In this document: positions 1 to 11,252 of the stretch, in pieces
How positions within the stretch are numbered: position 1 is the stretch's first letter
How the letters are laid out: every line of letters begins with the position of its first letter
Assembly (NCBI RefSeq): GCF_018294505.1
Contig: NC_057797.1
Coordinates: 127,973,116 to 128,037,115 of the forward strand
Length of the DNA: 64,000 nucleotides
DNA from: Triticum aestivum
Taxonomy: Eukaryota; Streptophyta; Magnoliopsida; Poales; Poaceae
Direction of reading: 5' to 3'
Made by a program: the position numbers and the translations under genes
Notes under the pieces: generated by a model
Told to the model about the DNA's origin: nothing
Seen by the model: only the letters and a program-made list of their open reading frames with translations
Databases searched by the model: none

Positions 1-159
1 TTGAAGATCCAACATTCTCTATGGGTATGATTAGCGGGTTTACTAGGGGTGCTATGGATCTGACATATTTGGTCCAGAATTTTATTTAGGCTGGACAGTT
101 CATCTCTGGCGCCTTTAGAGGGCGGGTTTTGCTGACCTGGCCGAGAGCTTCTGAATCCG

Positions 160-1151
160 GCGTTTACTAACGTGCTCTTCGGGATGTCTTCTTTATTCCG
201 GCGCTTATTATTTTTGCTGCGCCGTGATTTCCCGTTTCCATCTCTGACTTCGGATGTACTGGGGTCGCTGGTACTGCATCTGGCTAGCCAGCTATCCTCA
301 CTCGCGCAAAAGCGAGTCCTGAGGCTTGTTAATGCTGCCATTGTTCTCGGCTTTTCTTGGCCGAGGTTTCTGGCAAGCCATTCGTCACGGATGCTATGCT
401 TAAAAGTTGCCAAGGCTTCGGCGTCCGGACAGTCGACTATTTGGTTCTTTTTAGTAAGAAACCTGTTCCAAAGCTTTCGGGCTGACTCTCTGGGCTGTTG
501 AGTTATATGACTCAAATCGTCCGCGTCCGAAGGTCAGACATAAGTCCCTTGAAAATTTGCCCAAAAAGCGTCTTCGAGCTCTTCCCAGCTTCCAATGGAG
601 CTCCCGGGGAGGCTTTTAAGCCAGTGCCGAGCTGGCCCTTTGAGTTTGAGGGGTAAATACTTAATGGCGTGGAGATCATCTCCTCGAGCCATATGAATAT
701 GGAGGATATAGTCCTCAATCCAGACCCCAGGGTCTGTTGTTCCATCGCATGCCTCTATGTTTACGGGTTTGAATCCCTCTGGAAATTCATGGTCCAGCAC
801 CTCATCGGTGAAACATAGGGGGTGTGTGGCACCCCTGTATCTGGGTGTACCGCATTTTTCGGATGTTTGTTGTGTTGCATCGTATGCTGGAGTGTGCTTG
901 TGTGGTCCATAGATGGATCTGGTTGCACCGTCCTTTTGATGCAAGCCCTCGCGTGGATCGCGTATTGGCTTATATGCGGCGTTGTTTGCTGCTCTGTGTT
1001 GGCCGTGAGGTCGTCTATCCGGCCAGATGGCCATTTTAATTTTTAGTTGCGGGGGATCTAAGGCCTCCTCATCGAATTCAGGTAGCAACTTCCGCTTCGG
1101 GTAGCTCTTGGTGGGGTGATTACCGCCGTACTTCGCTGTTGTGTTGAGCAC
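160..1151 (-). pseudogene. Element A gag (capsid), broken
   Basis: Residues such as HPLCFTDEVLDHEFPEGFKP, HMARGDDLHAIKYLPLKL and GPARHWLKSLP identify the retrotransposon gag (capsid) domain. The main frame stops at 534. Homology to element C's gag continues below about 500 in other frames (a region matching TKKNQIV and LARxLGQEKP), so there are frameshifts. The start shown is the first methionine of the long frame; by comparison with C the true gag N-terminus lies further upstream and is disrupted. Confidence 0.7.
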
Positions 1152-1229
1152 TTTACTCCATCTAATTCTGAGTATGTCTTGCGCAGCCTTGAGCCTTTGC
1201 TTCTAATTTTTTGGACTCCTCGCGGTGGC

Positions 1230-2336
1230 TTAGAGCCTTTGATGGGCATTATGTTGCTCCGGGTGTCTGTCCGGTGTGATGTCGTCCGGACTATTATCTT
1301 TGACAGAGTCTGGTTGTTCGGTTTGATTCTCCATGTTGCCGTGGTTTGGCGATGGTTCACCCTGCTCTAATGCTGGGTCCATATGATCGTTGTTTCTGCC
1401 GAGGTGGCATTTAGAGCGGCGCTTACGTCGCCGCTTTGACTGCTTTTCGAGGGGACAACCCTTTGTTGCGTCCTTCCATTCCTCGTCGTCGTCTTCTTTT
1501 GGTGTGCCCACCATGTATACGTCATGTGATGAAGTGGGCGTCCAGTGCCCTCTAAGCAGTGGTTCCTGTTCGTCTCCTGCATCGTCGTCCATACTGTCGA
1601 TGTCTTCGGAGTCAAAGTCGAGCATGTCGGTTAAGTCATCGACAGTGGCTACTAAGTGGGTGGTGGGTGGGCGGCGAATTTCTTCGTCATCCGCATCCCA
1701 ATCCTGCCGGACATAGTTCAGTCAGGATCCTTCTGACAAGGAGAGAGACCTTAACGAGTTCAGTATGTCGCCAAAGGGCGAGTGTTGAAAAATATCCGCG
1801 GAGGTGAACTCCGTGATCGGTGCCCAATCGGATTCGCTAGGAACGGGCGCGGGCGGTTCGGAGTCCGTGGCCGGAGAAGGATCCGACAGTTTGACAACAC
1901 GGCTCTCATGAAGGGTAAGGTCGATATCCGGCTCGATCGCCGCTGAGGGTAAGGCCTCCGTGGCGGGGTCTATCCACACGTCCATGGACGGCGCAACTGG
2001 CTCCGAATTGGGGGTCGGAGCGGCTGCCGGTGCGATCTCTTGAACGCTGTCTGATGGTAGAGCTAGATCATACTCATCGTGACCGTGTGACGCACAGGGG
2101 AGAGGATCGAATCCGTCGAAGATCAAGTTTCCGTGGATATCGGCCGTGTAGTTCAAACTTCCAAACCTGACCTGACGGCCAGGGGCATAGCTTTCAATCT
2201 GCTCCAGATGGCCAAGCGAAATGGCCCACAGTGCAAAGCCGCCGAATACAAATATCTGTCCGGGGAGAAAAGTCTCACCCTGGACTGCATTGCTAACGAT
2301 GACCGAAGGAGCCATCAAGCCTAATGGCGACGACAC
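1230..2336 (-). pseudogene. Element A ORF1 / N-terminal gag-side protein
   Basis: The frame opens with MSSPLGLMAPSV and contains GQIFVFGGFALWAI and QIESYAPGRQVRFGSLNYTA, almost the same as the ORF1 of element C. It is interrupted near 1722 and resumes in the same frame at 1625, ending at 1230. The second part is acidic, then basic (KRRRKRRSK). It lies between the primer-binding region and gag. Function is unknown; it may be the N-terminal part of the gag polyprotein. Confidence 0.6.
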
Positions 2337-2343
2337 AGAGGAG

Positions 2344-2362
2344 CTCTCAATGAAAGCACCAA
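2344..2362 (-). promoter_or_regulatory. Element A primer-binding region
   Basis: Directly inside the LTR the minus strand reads TTGGTGCTTTCATTGAGAG. The same 19 bases follow the 5' LTR of element C (12271-12289), which supports a function as minus-strand primer site. I could not assign the tRNA. Confidence 0.5.
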
Positions 2363-2844
2363 TGTCGGTGTCAAAACCGGAGGATCTTGGGTAGGGGATC
2401 CCGAACTGTGCGTCTAAGGCCGATGGTAATAGGAGGCAGGGGACACGATGTTTTACCCATGTTCGGGCCCTCTTGATGGAGGTAAAACCCTACGTCCTGC
2501 TTGATTTATTCTTGATGATATGGGTAGTACAAGAGTAGATTTACCACGAGATCAGAGAGGCTAAACCCTAGAAGCTAGCCTATGGTATGATTGTATGTTA
2601 TTGTTGTGTCCTACGGACTAAAACCCTCTGGTTTATATAGACACCGGAGGGGGCTAGGGTTACACAAGGTCGGTTACAAAGGAGGATATATCCATATCCA
2701 TACTGCCTAGCTTGCCTTCCACGCCAAGTAGAGTCCCATCCGGACACGAGATGAAGTCTTCAATCTTGTATCTTCATAGTCCAACAGTCCGGCCAAAGGA
2801 TATAATCCGGCTGTTCGGAGACCCCCTAATCCAGGACTCCCTCA
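2363..2844 (-). repeat. Element A 5' LTR (482 bp)
   Basis: Read on the minus strand it begins TGAGGGAGTCCTGGATTAGG and ends CCGGTTTTGACACCGACA. It is closely similar to both LTRs of element C. A TATATAAA box lies within a short CCGG-flanked inverted repeat, as in the relatives. Confidence 0.85.
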
Positions 2845-2948
2845 CTGACCAACGTCAGCTGGCCCAAGGGGACCTTCGTGGAGACCGTGAAGGGATGGCA
2901 ACAGGAGTGGTTCTACATCACAGAACCCTGCGACGCCACATGGGCCAC
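2845..2948 (+). pseudogene. Fragment of an antisense Transposase_28-type gene (fourth copy)
   Basis: This 104-bp piece between elements A and B reads SWPKGTFVETVKGWQQEWF and then YITEP. It is homologous to the middle of exon 1 of the antisense genes at 5200-5290 in C and 13395-13495 in B. B and C still carry their own copies of this segment, so the piece belongs to a further element into which A inserted. The rest of that element is not visible. Confidence 0.75.
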
Positions 2949-3420
2949 TATCGCTGTCAAAACCGGTAGATCTCGGGTAGGGGGTCCCGAACTGTGCATC
3001 TGAGGATCGATGGTAACAGGAGACAGGGGACACGATGTTTACCCAGGTTCAGGCCCTCTTTATGGAGGTAATACCCTACTTCCTACTTGATTGACTTTTA
3101 TGAGTATAGGGGTTACAAGAGTTGATCTACCACAAGATTGTAATGGCTAAACCCTAGATGTCTAGCCAATATTATTATGATTGTCTCTACGGACTAAACC
3201 CTCCGGTTTATATAGACACCGGAGGGGGCTAGGGTTGTACAGAGTCAGTTTACAGAGAAAGGAATCTTCATATCCGCATGCTAACCTTGCCTTCCATGCC
3301 AAGGAGAGTACCACCCAGACACGAGGGAAGGCCTTCTATCTTGAATCTTCATGGCCCATCTGTCCGGCCCATGTCACGTAGCCCAGACGCCCGAGGACCC
3401 CATAATCGTGGACTCCCCCA
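2949..3420 (-). repeat. Element B 3' LTR
   Basis: The sequence is homologous to the A and C LTRs along its length but with many substitutions and small indels (TATCGCTGTCAAAACCGG at the outer end). The inner end is GGACTCCCCCA. No second LTR of B is present in the window. Confidence 0.8.
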
Positions 3421-3750
3421 GTAGCCCCTGAACCAGTCTTCAATGATGATGTGTCCGGCACATAGATTGTCTTCGGCATTGCAAGGCGGGTTCCTCCTCC
3501 GAATTCTTCAAAGTAATTGATCGTCAGTATTGTATCCGGCTTTGCACAACAGTCATACCTCTGAATCACAAGGGTAAAATACGGATAAGTTCTGTCCTCT
3601 AAAGATTTTACTGGTGAGACGTTACGTCCGGGCATTTTATTATTTCAAACCATTTTTCGGCCTCCTGTTTCGCGTTTCGAGATGCAAGCTCCGGCGACAC
3701 GTCTTGTCAAAGCAGAGATCATGCCCCCTTATTATGGGATTCTTATCAAT
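2949..3750 (-). mobile_element. Element B, left part: 3' LTR and 3' internal end
   Basis: B is a minus-strand relative of C with more diverged LTR sequence. Its 3' LTR (2949-3420) is followed by internal sequence to 3750, where element C is inserted; B resumes at 12771. The two flanks of C carry the duplicated ACGAG. The internal part shares with C the stretch GTAGCCCCTGAACCAG next to the LTR, which is the polypurine tract region on the minus strand. Confidence 0.85.
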
Positions 3751-3755
3751 ACGAG
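3751..3755. repeat. Target-site duplication of element C, left copy (ACGAG)
   Basis: ACGAG directly precedes the C LTR and is repeated at 12771-12775. Confidence 0.93.
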
Positions 3756-4236
3756 TGTCGGTGTCAAAACCGGCGGATCTCGGGTAGGGGGTCCCGAACT
3801 GTGCGTCTAGGCCGGATGGTAACAGGAGGCATGGGACACGAAGTTTTACCCAGGTTCGGGCCCTCTCGATGGAGGTAAAACCCTACGTCCTGCTTGATTA
3901 ATATTGATGATATGGGTAGTACAAGAGTAGATCTACCACGAGATCGGAGAGGCTAAACCCTAGAAGCTAGCCTATGGTATGATTGTTGTTGTCTATGTTG
4001 TCCTACGGACTAAAACACTCCGGTTTATATAGACACCGGAGAGGGTTAGGGTTACACAATGTCGGTTACAATGGTAGGAGATCTGTATATCCGTTTTTCC
4101 AAGCTTGCCTTCCACGCCAAGGAAAGTCCCTTCCAGACACGGGACGAAGTCTTCAATCTTGTATTTTCATAGTCCAGGAGTCCGACTGAAGGTATAGTCC
4201 GGCCATCTGGACACCCCCTAATCCAGGACTCCCTCA
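3756..4236 (-). repeat. Element C 3' LTR (481 bp)
   Basis: It begins TGTCGGTGTCAAAACCGG and ends GGACTCCCTCA in window orientation, and has the same length as the partner at 12290-12770. It is followed by GTAGCCCCTGAACC, whose complement (GGTTCAGGGGCTAC) is the polypurine-like stretch in front of a 3' LTR. Confidence 0.93.
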
Positions 4237-4783
4237 GTAGCCCCTGAACCAGGCTTCAATGACGACGAGTCCGGCGTGCAGTTTGTCTTCGGCATTGCAA
4301 GGCGGGTTCCTCCTCCAAGTACTTCATAGAAGATTTTGAACACAAATATAGTGTCCGGCTCTACAAAATAAGTTTCCACATATTGCCATAGAAAGAATAA
4401 TATTTACACAAATCTAATCTGCTGACGTATTCCGCAGTGCGACACACCATGGCCAAGCCTTTATCCGAGTCGTTTCATTATCCCACCTCAGCACGTCATG
4501 CGAGGCGGTTTCCTTGGCACGTCTTGTCAAAGCAGAGATAGAGTCCCCTTATTCAGGGATTCTCATCAATACGGGCATGGGTAACCCAACCGTGCCATTG
4601 ATTACGGCACTTGGAGATAAGCGAGTTTTACCAGGCTGGTGGGGACATGTAGGTGCGTCCACCCATATAAGGGGATAAGGATCCACCTTTCCACCTGCGC
4701 CTTATTCCTCCTTTGCCTATCCATTCTTGCGCACTCGAGCTCCAGCGCCCAAGTCCGCACTCCCGCCTCAACCTTCTCCATCC
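4237..4783. other. Element C spacer between 3' LTR and antisense gene
   Basis: There is no coding signal on either strand. It is homologous to 3421-3750 plus 12771-12980 of element B, showing that it is family sequence. It holds the polypurine tract beside the LTR and, at its far end, a TATA-like box for the opposite-strand gene. Confidence 0.7.
4664..4672 (+). promoter_or_regulatory. TATA-like box of the antisense gene in C
   Basis: CATATAAGG lies 118 bp before the first ATG of the antisense gene. Element B has CATATAAG at the equivalent position, 115 bp before its ATG. The surrounding sequence differs, so the match suggests a plus-strand core promoter; this is inference without transcript data. 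Confidence 0.4.
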
Positions 4784-7700
4784 ATGTCCAGAGCAGGAGG
4801 CAAGTGGATGGTCTCCTCCGTCACGGAGGGACACATCAAAAAGCTGAGGAAGGCCGGATACCTGTCTAACGACATCGCGTACCGGCTTCCCAAAAAGGGG
4901 CAGCTCATCCCCACCCCTAGGCCCCATGAGAGGGTGGTGTTCCTCCCCCATTTCCTTCGCGGACTGGGCTTCCCTCTTCACCCATTTGTCCGGGGGCTCA
5001 TGTTCTACTACGGCCTGGATTTCCACGATCTGGCCCCGAACTTCATCCTCAACATCTCGGCGTTTATCGTCATGTGTGAGGCTTTCCTCCGCATCCGCCC
5101 CCATTTCGGCCTATGGCTCAAGACTTTCAATGTCAAGCCGAAGGTGGTGCGCGGCAAACAGGCGGAGTGTGGAGGCGCCATGGTTGGCAAGATGCCCAAA
5201 GTCTTATGGCTTGAGGGCTCCTTTGTGGAGACCCTGAAGGGGTGGCAATCGGGGTGGTTTTACATCACCGAGCCGCGCGACCCCTAATAGGTCGCATCCC
5301 CCGAGTTTCGATCCGGACCCCCTATGTGGCTCACCTCCTGGAAGGAGAAGGATCTGTCGTGGGGTAAGAAAGGAGAGCTGACCGGACTCCAAACATGCAT
5401 CCAAACCCTGGTGGACAAGAAGCTCAAACTTGTCAACGTAATCCAGGTTATGCTCGTCTGCCTGATCCTCCCGTGTCAACAATGGGCTTTCACCCTGTGG
5501 GAGTTCGACCCAGCGCGGCACCAAACTCTGAGCAGGCTCTTCGACACGACGTACGAAGATGCCTGGAAGGTGCTTTTCAAGGGCGTCGAGGCCCCCGCAT
5601 CCGCTACTGAGGATCGCGGATTCAGTATGCAGCGTCACGCTTGTGCGGTAAGTTGTTTTTTCCTTTTACAGGGTATCAATTTTTCATAGCTTGACTCCAT
5701 GTGGGATCTAAGCTCCGTTACCTTTGACAGGATCGGCAGGTGACGTCCGGACAGATCAACTGTCCGGCTCCTTTGCCCGAAGGCCCAGCGGACGCTCGCT
5801 TGGCGAAGCTGCTGGTTCCGGCACCCTGTGTGGTGCCGGAGAAGAAGGCCGCGAAAAAGGCCACGGGGACTCGAAAGAGTGCCCAGCGCCAGGAGGTGTC
5901 GGATCCATCATCCGGCGGTTCCGAGGCGCATTCCTCTCGTGAAGACGAGGAGGAAGAAGAAGAGACCTCTCCCCCTCCAGCGGGAGGAGAGAAGAAAAGG
6001 AAGGCCGCCCTCTCTGGGGAGGCCGGAGGGTCCAAAAAGGGGAAACCCTTCCTCCGGACTACTCCACCAACGCCAACGATGGCGGAGAGGAGTGGCTGCC
6101 CAGGGCCAAGCCCCTGGCAAAATCGTAAGTATCCGGATACCGGAGTAATTCATAGTATTCGTTTATCGCAAAGCTTTCCCTTATGCCGAATATGTTTATG
6201 CAGCCCACCCAAAGACCGGCTCGACGCGTCGTCGAGCGGCTCACTGGATTCGTCGGATGTGAACTCACTTCCGACGGCTTCCTCCCCCCGCCCTACGGAC
6301 GACACCGAAGTGTTGTCCCAATAGGTCCCAAGCCGGGAGGAGGTGGTCCTGGAGGCGCCGCAAGGCGACCTCCTGGACTCCAAGAGTAAAGGGGATGAAA
6401 CCCCCCAGGGCTCCAAGTCCGGCTCTAGGCCGGACACCGCTTCGGAACCTTCAAAGGTTCAAGAGTCCGGCGGGGGACCTCCTTCCAAGAGGAGCAAGCC
6501 CACCGCGCCGGTGACCCCCGTCCAACCGGAGGCGCCGGACAATATGTTGGAGGCGCTCCAAGGCGCCTCCATCGACGAGGAGCACCGCACTATTATGAGT
6601 GCGGTGGTCCAGAAGGTTCAGTCCGCCAAGAGCGGACTGACTGAAGCTTGTACTAGCCTTTTAACAGGCTTTGAGGTAAGTAAAGAATGTGTAAATAATA
6701 TTACCGCATAGACAGTAGCCCCTGATGCTCTGTTTGGCGTTCGGGAAGAAAAGCTGAATAGAGGATCAAATAAAATTCGCAGGAGTCTAACAAAAAGGAG
6801 TCAATATGCGTATGCAGGCTTCTCTGCTTGCATCCGCTGCACTAACTGCAGAAGTGGACACGCTAAAGCAGAACCTCGAGCGGTCCGAGCAAGAGCTCGA
6901 GCGTGCCAAGAGGCAGCTTGAGGACAATGAAGGTAAGAAATACCTTGTTTAAATATATATAAAAAGGTGCAATTGCAAAAAATGACAAGACTATCATGGC
7001 TATTGTAGGGGCCATGTCTGATGTGGCGACCCTTAAGCAGGCGCTGGCCGAGGCCGAGAAGAGGGTGGCCACGGAGCGCACCGAGCGGGAGAAGTATGGG
7101 GCCGAGGTTGGCAAGGTACGGCAAGAGCTCCAGGCTCTCATGAAAAAGCATGAGAGTTTGGAGCTTGACTCAAAGACACGAGCGTCCGAGCTCGCGGCGG
7201 CTATTGAAAATGCCAAGGCCGAATCCCAGAAGACCCTCCAGGAGTTGGATGAGGTGAAGAAGATAGCAGCGGGTAAGGCATTCTTTATGCAAAGCAAACA
7301 CATAAACATGAGTTACTTGTTACTTACTCGAATCCGGAGCTCTCCAGGAGCGTTCGCAGATCTTCCCCGGAGTGTATCCGATGCCGCCGCATTCTATCGA
7401 GCCGAGGAGGGCAGCTCGACAGAGAAGGTGTTCTGGTCTCAGTATGCTGAGGCTGGACACCCCGTACCCCTAAGCGACCAGGTGAAGCAGTTGGTCGAGC
7501 TCCACAAGGCGACCGAACAGGCCATGAAGGGCCTCTTAGTTCGGATGTGGCCTGGAGAGACTCCGCCTGGGAGCTATTTCGGGCTGGTGCAGCGGCTGGT
7601 GGAGGCCTGTCCAAGGCTCGAAGTCATCAAGCGCTCCGTCTGCATTAAAGGTGCCCGTAGGGCCCTTGCCCATGCTAAGTTGCCCTGGGGCAAGCTGGAT

Positions 7701-7832
7701 GCCGAGAAGCTTGTGAAGGACGGGCCACCGCCGGGGAAAGAGCATCGCAAGCCCGAGAATTACTATAAGGATGTTCTGAAGGGTGCCTGCCTTGTGGCGG
7801 ATGAATGTTCTAGGGATGTAATTTTTGAGTGA
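4784..7832 (+). pseudogene. Antisense gene of element C: Transposase_28-type N-terminus plus coiled coil, six exons
   Basis: On the strand opposite to gag, exons can be traced at 4784-5647, 5731-6124, 6204-6675, 6818-6932, 7009-7272 and 7348-7832. All five introns are GT-AG, with phases 0, 2, 0, 1, 1. Exon 1 carries the Pfam 'putative gypsy type transposon' domain (HERVVFLPHFLRGLGFPLHP, MFYYGLDFHDLAPN, GWQSGWFYITEP). Exons 2-3 are Ser/Lys/Glu-rich and nuclear-protein-like. Exons 4-5 are Glu/Ala/Lys-rich with heptad character (coiled coil). Exon 6 has MWPGETPPGSYFG and GARRALAHAKLPWG and ends in TGA. Breaks: TAA at 5285-5287, TAG at 6322-6324, and a frame change near 6050, because only the other frame enters the exon 2 donor in phase. 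Antisense extra ORFs are known in Tat elements such as Grande. Molecular function is unknown, and it is not a demonstrated DNA transposase. Confidence 0.8.
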
Positions 7833-8955
7833 AACTTGCTCGTTTTGTCCTGTGCGCTGGAAACTTGTTCGTATGCGCTAAGCAATGCTGTTTGTAATTT
7901 AAAATATTACCTTCTGTGCGGCTGTTTATCAATTCTGAGAGATGGCAAGTCGTCGGCTTCTGCCCCTGTGCCGCTAGTGCTGGGGTGTTCGGGGATAAAC
8001 CTAAGCACTCTATTTCCCATGTTTGGGTCCTTCGAGGGAGGTGCTCAGCCCAACGAACAAGGCAATCGGACTATAATGCGTGAACACTCTCACTTAGCCA
8101 TAGAATTCTATAATTTTAAATTTCGGCGAAGCCCCTGGTATTCGGAAGACCGAGTTCGGGGCGCTATCCACGCCTTGGCCGGACAGAGCCGGCTCCTCGC
8201 CCTAAGCGGCATAAGTCTTTAGGGACTCGAAAGACCTCACGAACAGCGACCAGCTCTCGCCTCATCATGACAGTCAGTTTTAGCTTTCTCCACTGAGGTG
8301 CTCTCCCAGCTCAACTGGGGCACAATCGCAGTGGTTCTCCTAGTGCTACCTTAGCCAATATAGCGGAACGTAAGGCACCAAAACATAGGAGCCGGGCAAA
8401 CCCAACTATTGACCCAAGACATGATTCGGAGCCGATGCATATAATGCTATAAGTTCGGGGTGGCGCACTTGTTAAAGTGTTCGGACTTCTCACACCATAT
8501 TGAGGGGTACTAAAGCCCCTGGCGTATTTTGGCTGTACCAACGTGTACGGGTGCAACATGTCGTTAAAGAACAAATATATATATAAAAGGTAATGCAAAA
8601 ATAGACAAAAGTTATGCATTGTTTATTAAAAAGGGCTGCGGTCAAAGCAGAACAATACAAATACCGCGATAAGTGGAAGGTTGGACTGTTTAACATGTCC
8701 GTTCCAGGGGCAAGCTGCGGAATAGTATGCGGAACAGGTATACTGCTCGTGATAGAGACCACCTAGGAGTTCCGTGATGCGGCGTGGCTTGTCTGCTTCC
8801 CTGGTTCTTGCATTGTTTGTGCGGCAATTGAACTGCCGAACAGGCCTTCCAAACGATGGAGTCCTGAAAGTAAGAGAAAATTAAAAAATTGGCAGACCCT
8901 GGTACGGTTTAAGCCGCACCATGATGGTGCCCCTCCCCCTGTACCCATGGTATCT
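7833..8955. other. Element C non-coding interval where pol would be expected
   Basis: This 1.1-kb stretch lies between the converging antisense gene and protease. No RT, RNase H or integrase motif was found in any frame, and there are only short random frames. In element E the comparable position is filled by integrase and a spacer. I read it as the deletion scar plus untranslated sequence of a non-autonomous derivative. Confidence 0.65.
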
Positions 8956-11232
8956 CTAGAGCGTAGTTATGTACGCGAAGTACTGGCGTCGCCTTTTTGC
9001 GAGGGTTGGGGTTAGGGCCGCATTGCTACACCTGCTCGGATCGTGCCAGGCGGTCTTGTTGTAGGTTACTCCGGGCGCGCTTGACGGTGTCTGGTCGTTT
9101 AATGGCCGGCTGGAGAACTGCCTGGAGAGGCTGCTTTGTACTTCCGCTGCAAGGACCGCTGTGTGATCCTCCGTTTGGAGGGAGCGTTCGGTGTTTCCAT
9201 TGACCATAATTACTCCTCGAGGGCCTGGCATCTTGAGCTTAAGGTATGCGTAGTGCGGTACCGCATTGAACTTGGCGAATGCGGTTCGCTCGAGCAGTGC
9301 GTGATAACCACTGCGGAAATGGACTATGTCAAAGATTAACTCCTCGCTTCGGAAATTATCCGGAGATCTGAAGACCACTTCAAGTGTGACTGAGCCTATA
9401 CAGTTGGCCTCTACACCTGGTATTACGCCTTTAAAGGTCGTTTTGGTGGGCCTAATCCTCGAGGGATCTATGCCCATTTTCTGCATTGTATCCTGGTAAA
9501 GCAGGTTCAGGCTGCTGCCGCCGTCCATAAGGACTCTAGTGAGATGAAACATGTCAATAATTGGGTCTAGAACCAATGCGGCAAATCCGCCATGACGGAT
9601 GCTAGTGGGATGGTCCCTTCGATCAAAGGTGATCAGGTAGGAGGACCATGGGTTGAACTTTGGGGCGACTGGCTCTACCGCGTATACGTCCCTTAGCGCG
9701 CGCTTCCGTTCCCTTTTGGGGACGTGGGTTGCGTATATCATGTTCACCATCCACACTTGTGGGGGAAAACCCTTCTGTCCACTGTTGTTCGGCGGACGGG
9801 GCTCCTCGTCGTCATCGCTATGCGGCGCCTTGTCTTCATTTTCGGCATTTAACTTGCCTGCCTGCTTGAACACCCAACAATCCCTGTTGGTGTGATTGGC
9901 CAGCTTTTCGGGGGTGCCATGTATCTGGCACAAGCGGTCGAGTATTCGGTCCAAACTGGACGGGCCCCTAGGATTCCTTTTGAATGGCTTTTTCTGTTGA
10001 CCGGATTTAGAGCCTCTAAATCCGGCATTAACTGTTGTATCCTCAGCATTGTCGCCGTTAATGTGGCGCTTCTACTTGTTGTGATGCGACCTGCCACTGT
10101 TGTCCCTGGTGTCCGAATTACCAGGGGTCTTGGTCATGTTGTTGCTATGAGCAAGCCAGCTGTCTTCTCCCGTGCAAAAGCGGGTCATGAGTGTCATGAG
10201 TGCTGCCATAGATTTCGGCTTTTCCTGTCCAAGGTGCCGGGCCAGCCACTCGTTACGGATATTGTACTTGAAGGCTGCTAGGGCCTCCGCGTCCGGACAG
10301 TTGACTATTTGATTTTTCTTTGTTAGGAACCGTGTCCAGAATTGCCTGGCTGATTCCTCTGGCTGCTGAATTACGTGACTTAGGTCATCGGCGTCTGGGG
10401 GTCGCACATAAGTGCCCTGGAAATTGTCGAGGAATGCGGCTTCCAGGTCCTCCCAACAACTGATTGATCCTGTTGGCAAGTTGTTAAGCCAATGCCGAGC
10501 TGGTCCTTTAAGCTTGAGTGGGAGGTATTTGATGGCGTGGAAATCATCGCCGCGGGCCATGTGGATATGAAGGAGATAATCCTCCATCCATACTGCAGGA
10601 TCTGTTGTGCCATCATATGATTTGATGTTTACGGGTTTGAAACCCTCGGGGATTTTATGATCCATTATTTCGTCTATGAAGCATAGTGGGTGTGCGGCGC
10701 CTCTGTACTGGGCTATATCACGACGTAGCTCCAATGAGCTTTGTCTATTGTGTTCGGCCCTGCCAAATTTGTGGCCGGCGTGACGGTTATCGTCTCGAGC
10801 CGTGGGGCGCCCACGCGATCCGTAGATCGATCTTCTTTGCCTTGACTTGTCCTCCAACATATCTCGTAAGTCCGGCGCATATTCACGTGCCTTGGTATGG
10901 GGTGCGGCTTGAGTGGAGGGCCGAGAGGCCTCCCTGTCACGACCACGAGGTGGCCGGTCGGCCGCATCAAGTGCTTCCTCCTCTAATCGGGGTAGCAACC
11001 TGCGCTTTGGGTAGCTCTTGGAGGGGTGTTCGAGTTTATGCTCTTCGGCCGCAAGGACTTCAGTCCATTTGTCGACTAGAAAATCTTGATCAGCTCTAAG
11101 CTGTTGCTGTTTTTTCTTGAGGCTTCTTGCCATGGCCATAAGCCTACGTTGAAAACGCTCTTGCTCGACGGGATCCTCTGGCACAACGAATTCGTCGTCG
11201 TCGAGGCTTGCCTCGTCTTCGGAGGGAGGCAT
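8956..11232 (-). pseudogene. Element C gag-protease
   Basis: One frame runs from MPPSEDEASLDDDEF to the stop at 8956, with an in-frame stop at 10072-10074. The N-terminal third has a basic/coiled segment (RSLKKKQQQLRADQDF). The capsid domain carries HPLCFIDEIMDHKIPEGFKP and GPARHWLNNLP. After the stop comes the Cys-His motif typical of Tat gags (C-X2-H-X8-H-X4-C within LCQIHGTPEKLANHTNRDCW). The aspartic protease follows with VLMDGGSSLNLLY as the catalytic site, DGG replacing the usual DSG or DTG. The protein ends after the protease without entering RT. It would have made the particle shell and processing enzyme. Confidence 0.8.
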
Positions 11233-11252
11233 ATAATTATCGTCCTCGACCT

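Larger units (their letters stand above)
1..2844 (-). mobile_element. Element A: Ty3/Gypsy (Tat lineage, Fatima-like), 5' end only
   Basis: Only the 5' half lies in the window: 5' LTR at 2363-2844, then primer-binding region, ORF1 and gag running leftward off the edge. Its LTR and coding order match element C, so both belong to one family; the Fatima name is from memory of this wheat family and was not checked. The LTR ends cleanly at 2844 and abuts a 104-bp piece of another element's antisense gene, which marks an insertion junction. The other end and any target duplication are outside the window. Confidence 0.8.

Noticed and set aside
4784..7832. Reading the Transposase_28-type gene as an active DNA transposase
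   Set aside because: The Pfam name is historical. No catalytic DDE/D triad was seen, and the gene sits antisense inside LTR elements.
8311..8762. Two overlapping minus-strand frames of about 100 codons between gag-protease and the antisense gene
   Set aside because: No resemblance to RT, RNase H or integrase. They are AT-rich with random composition and overlap in different frames.
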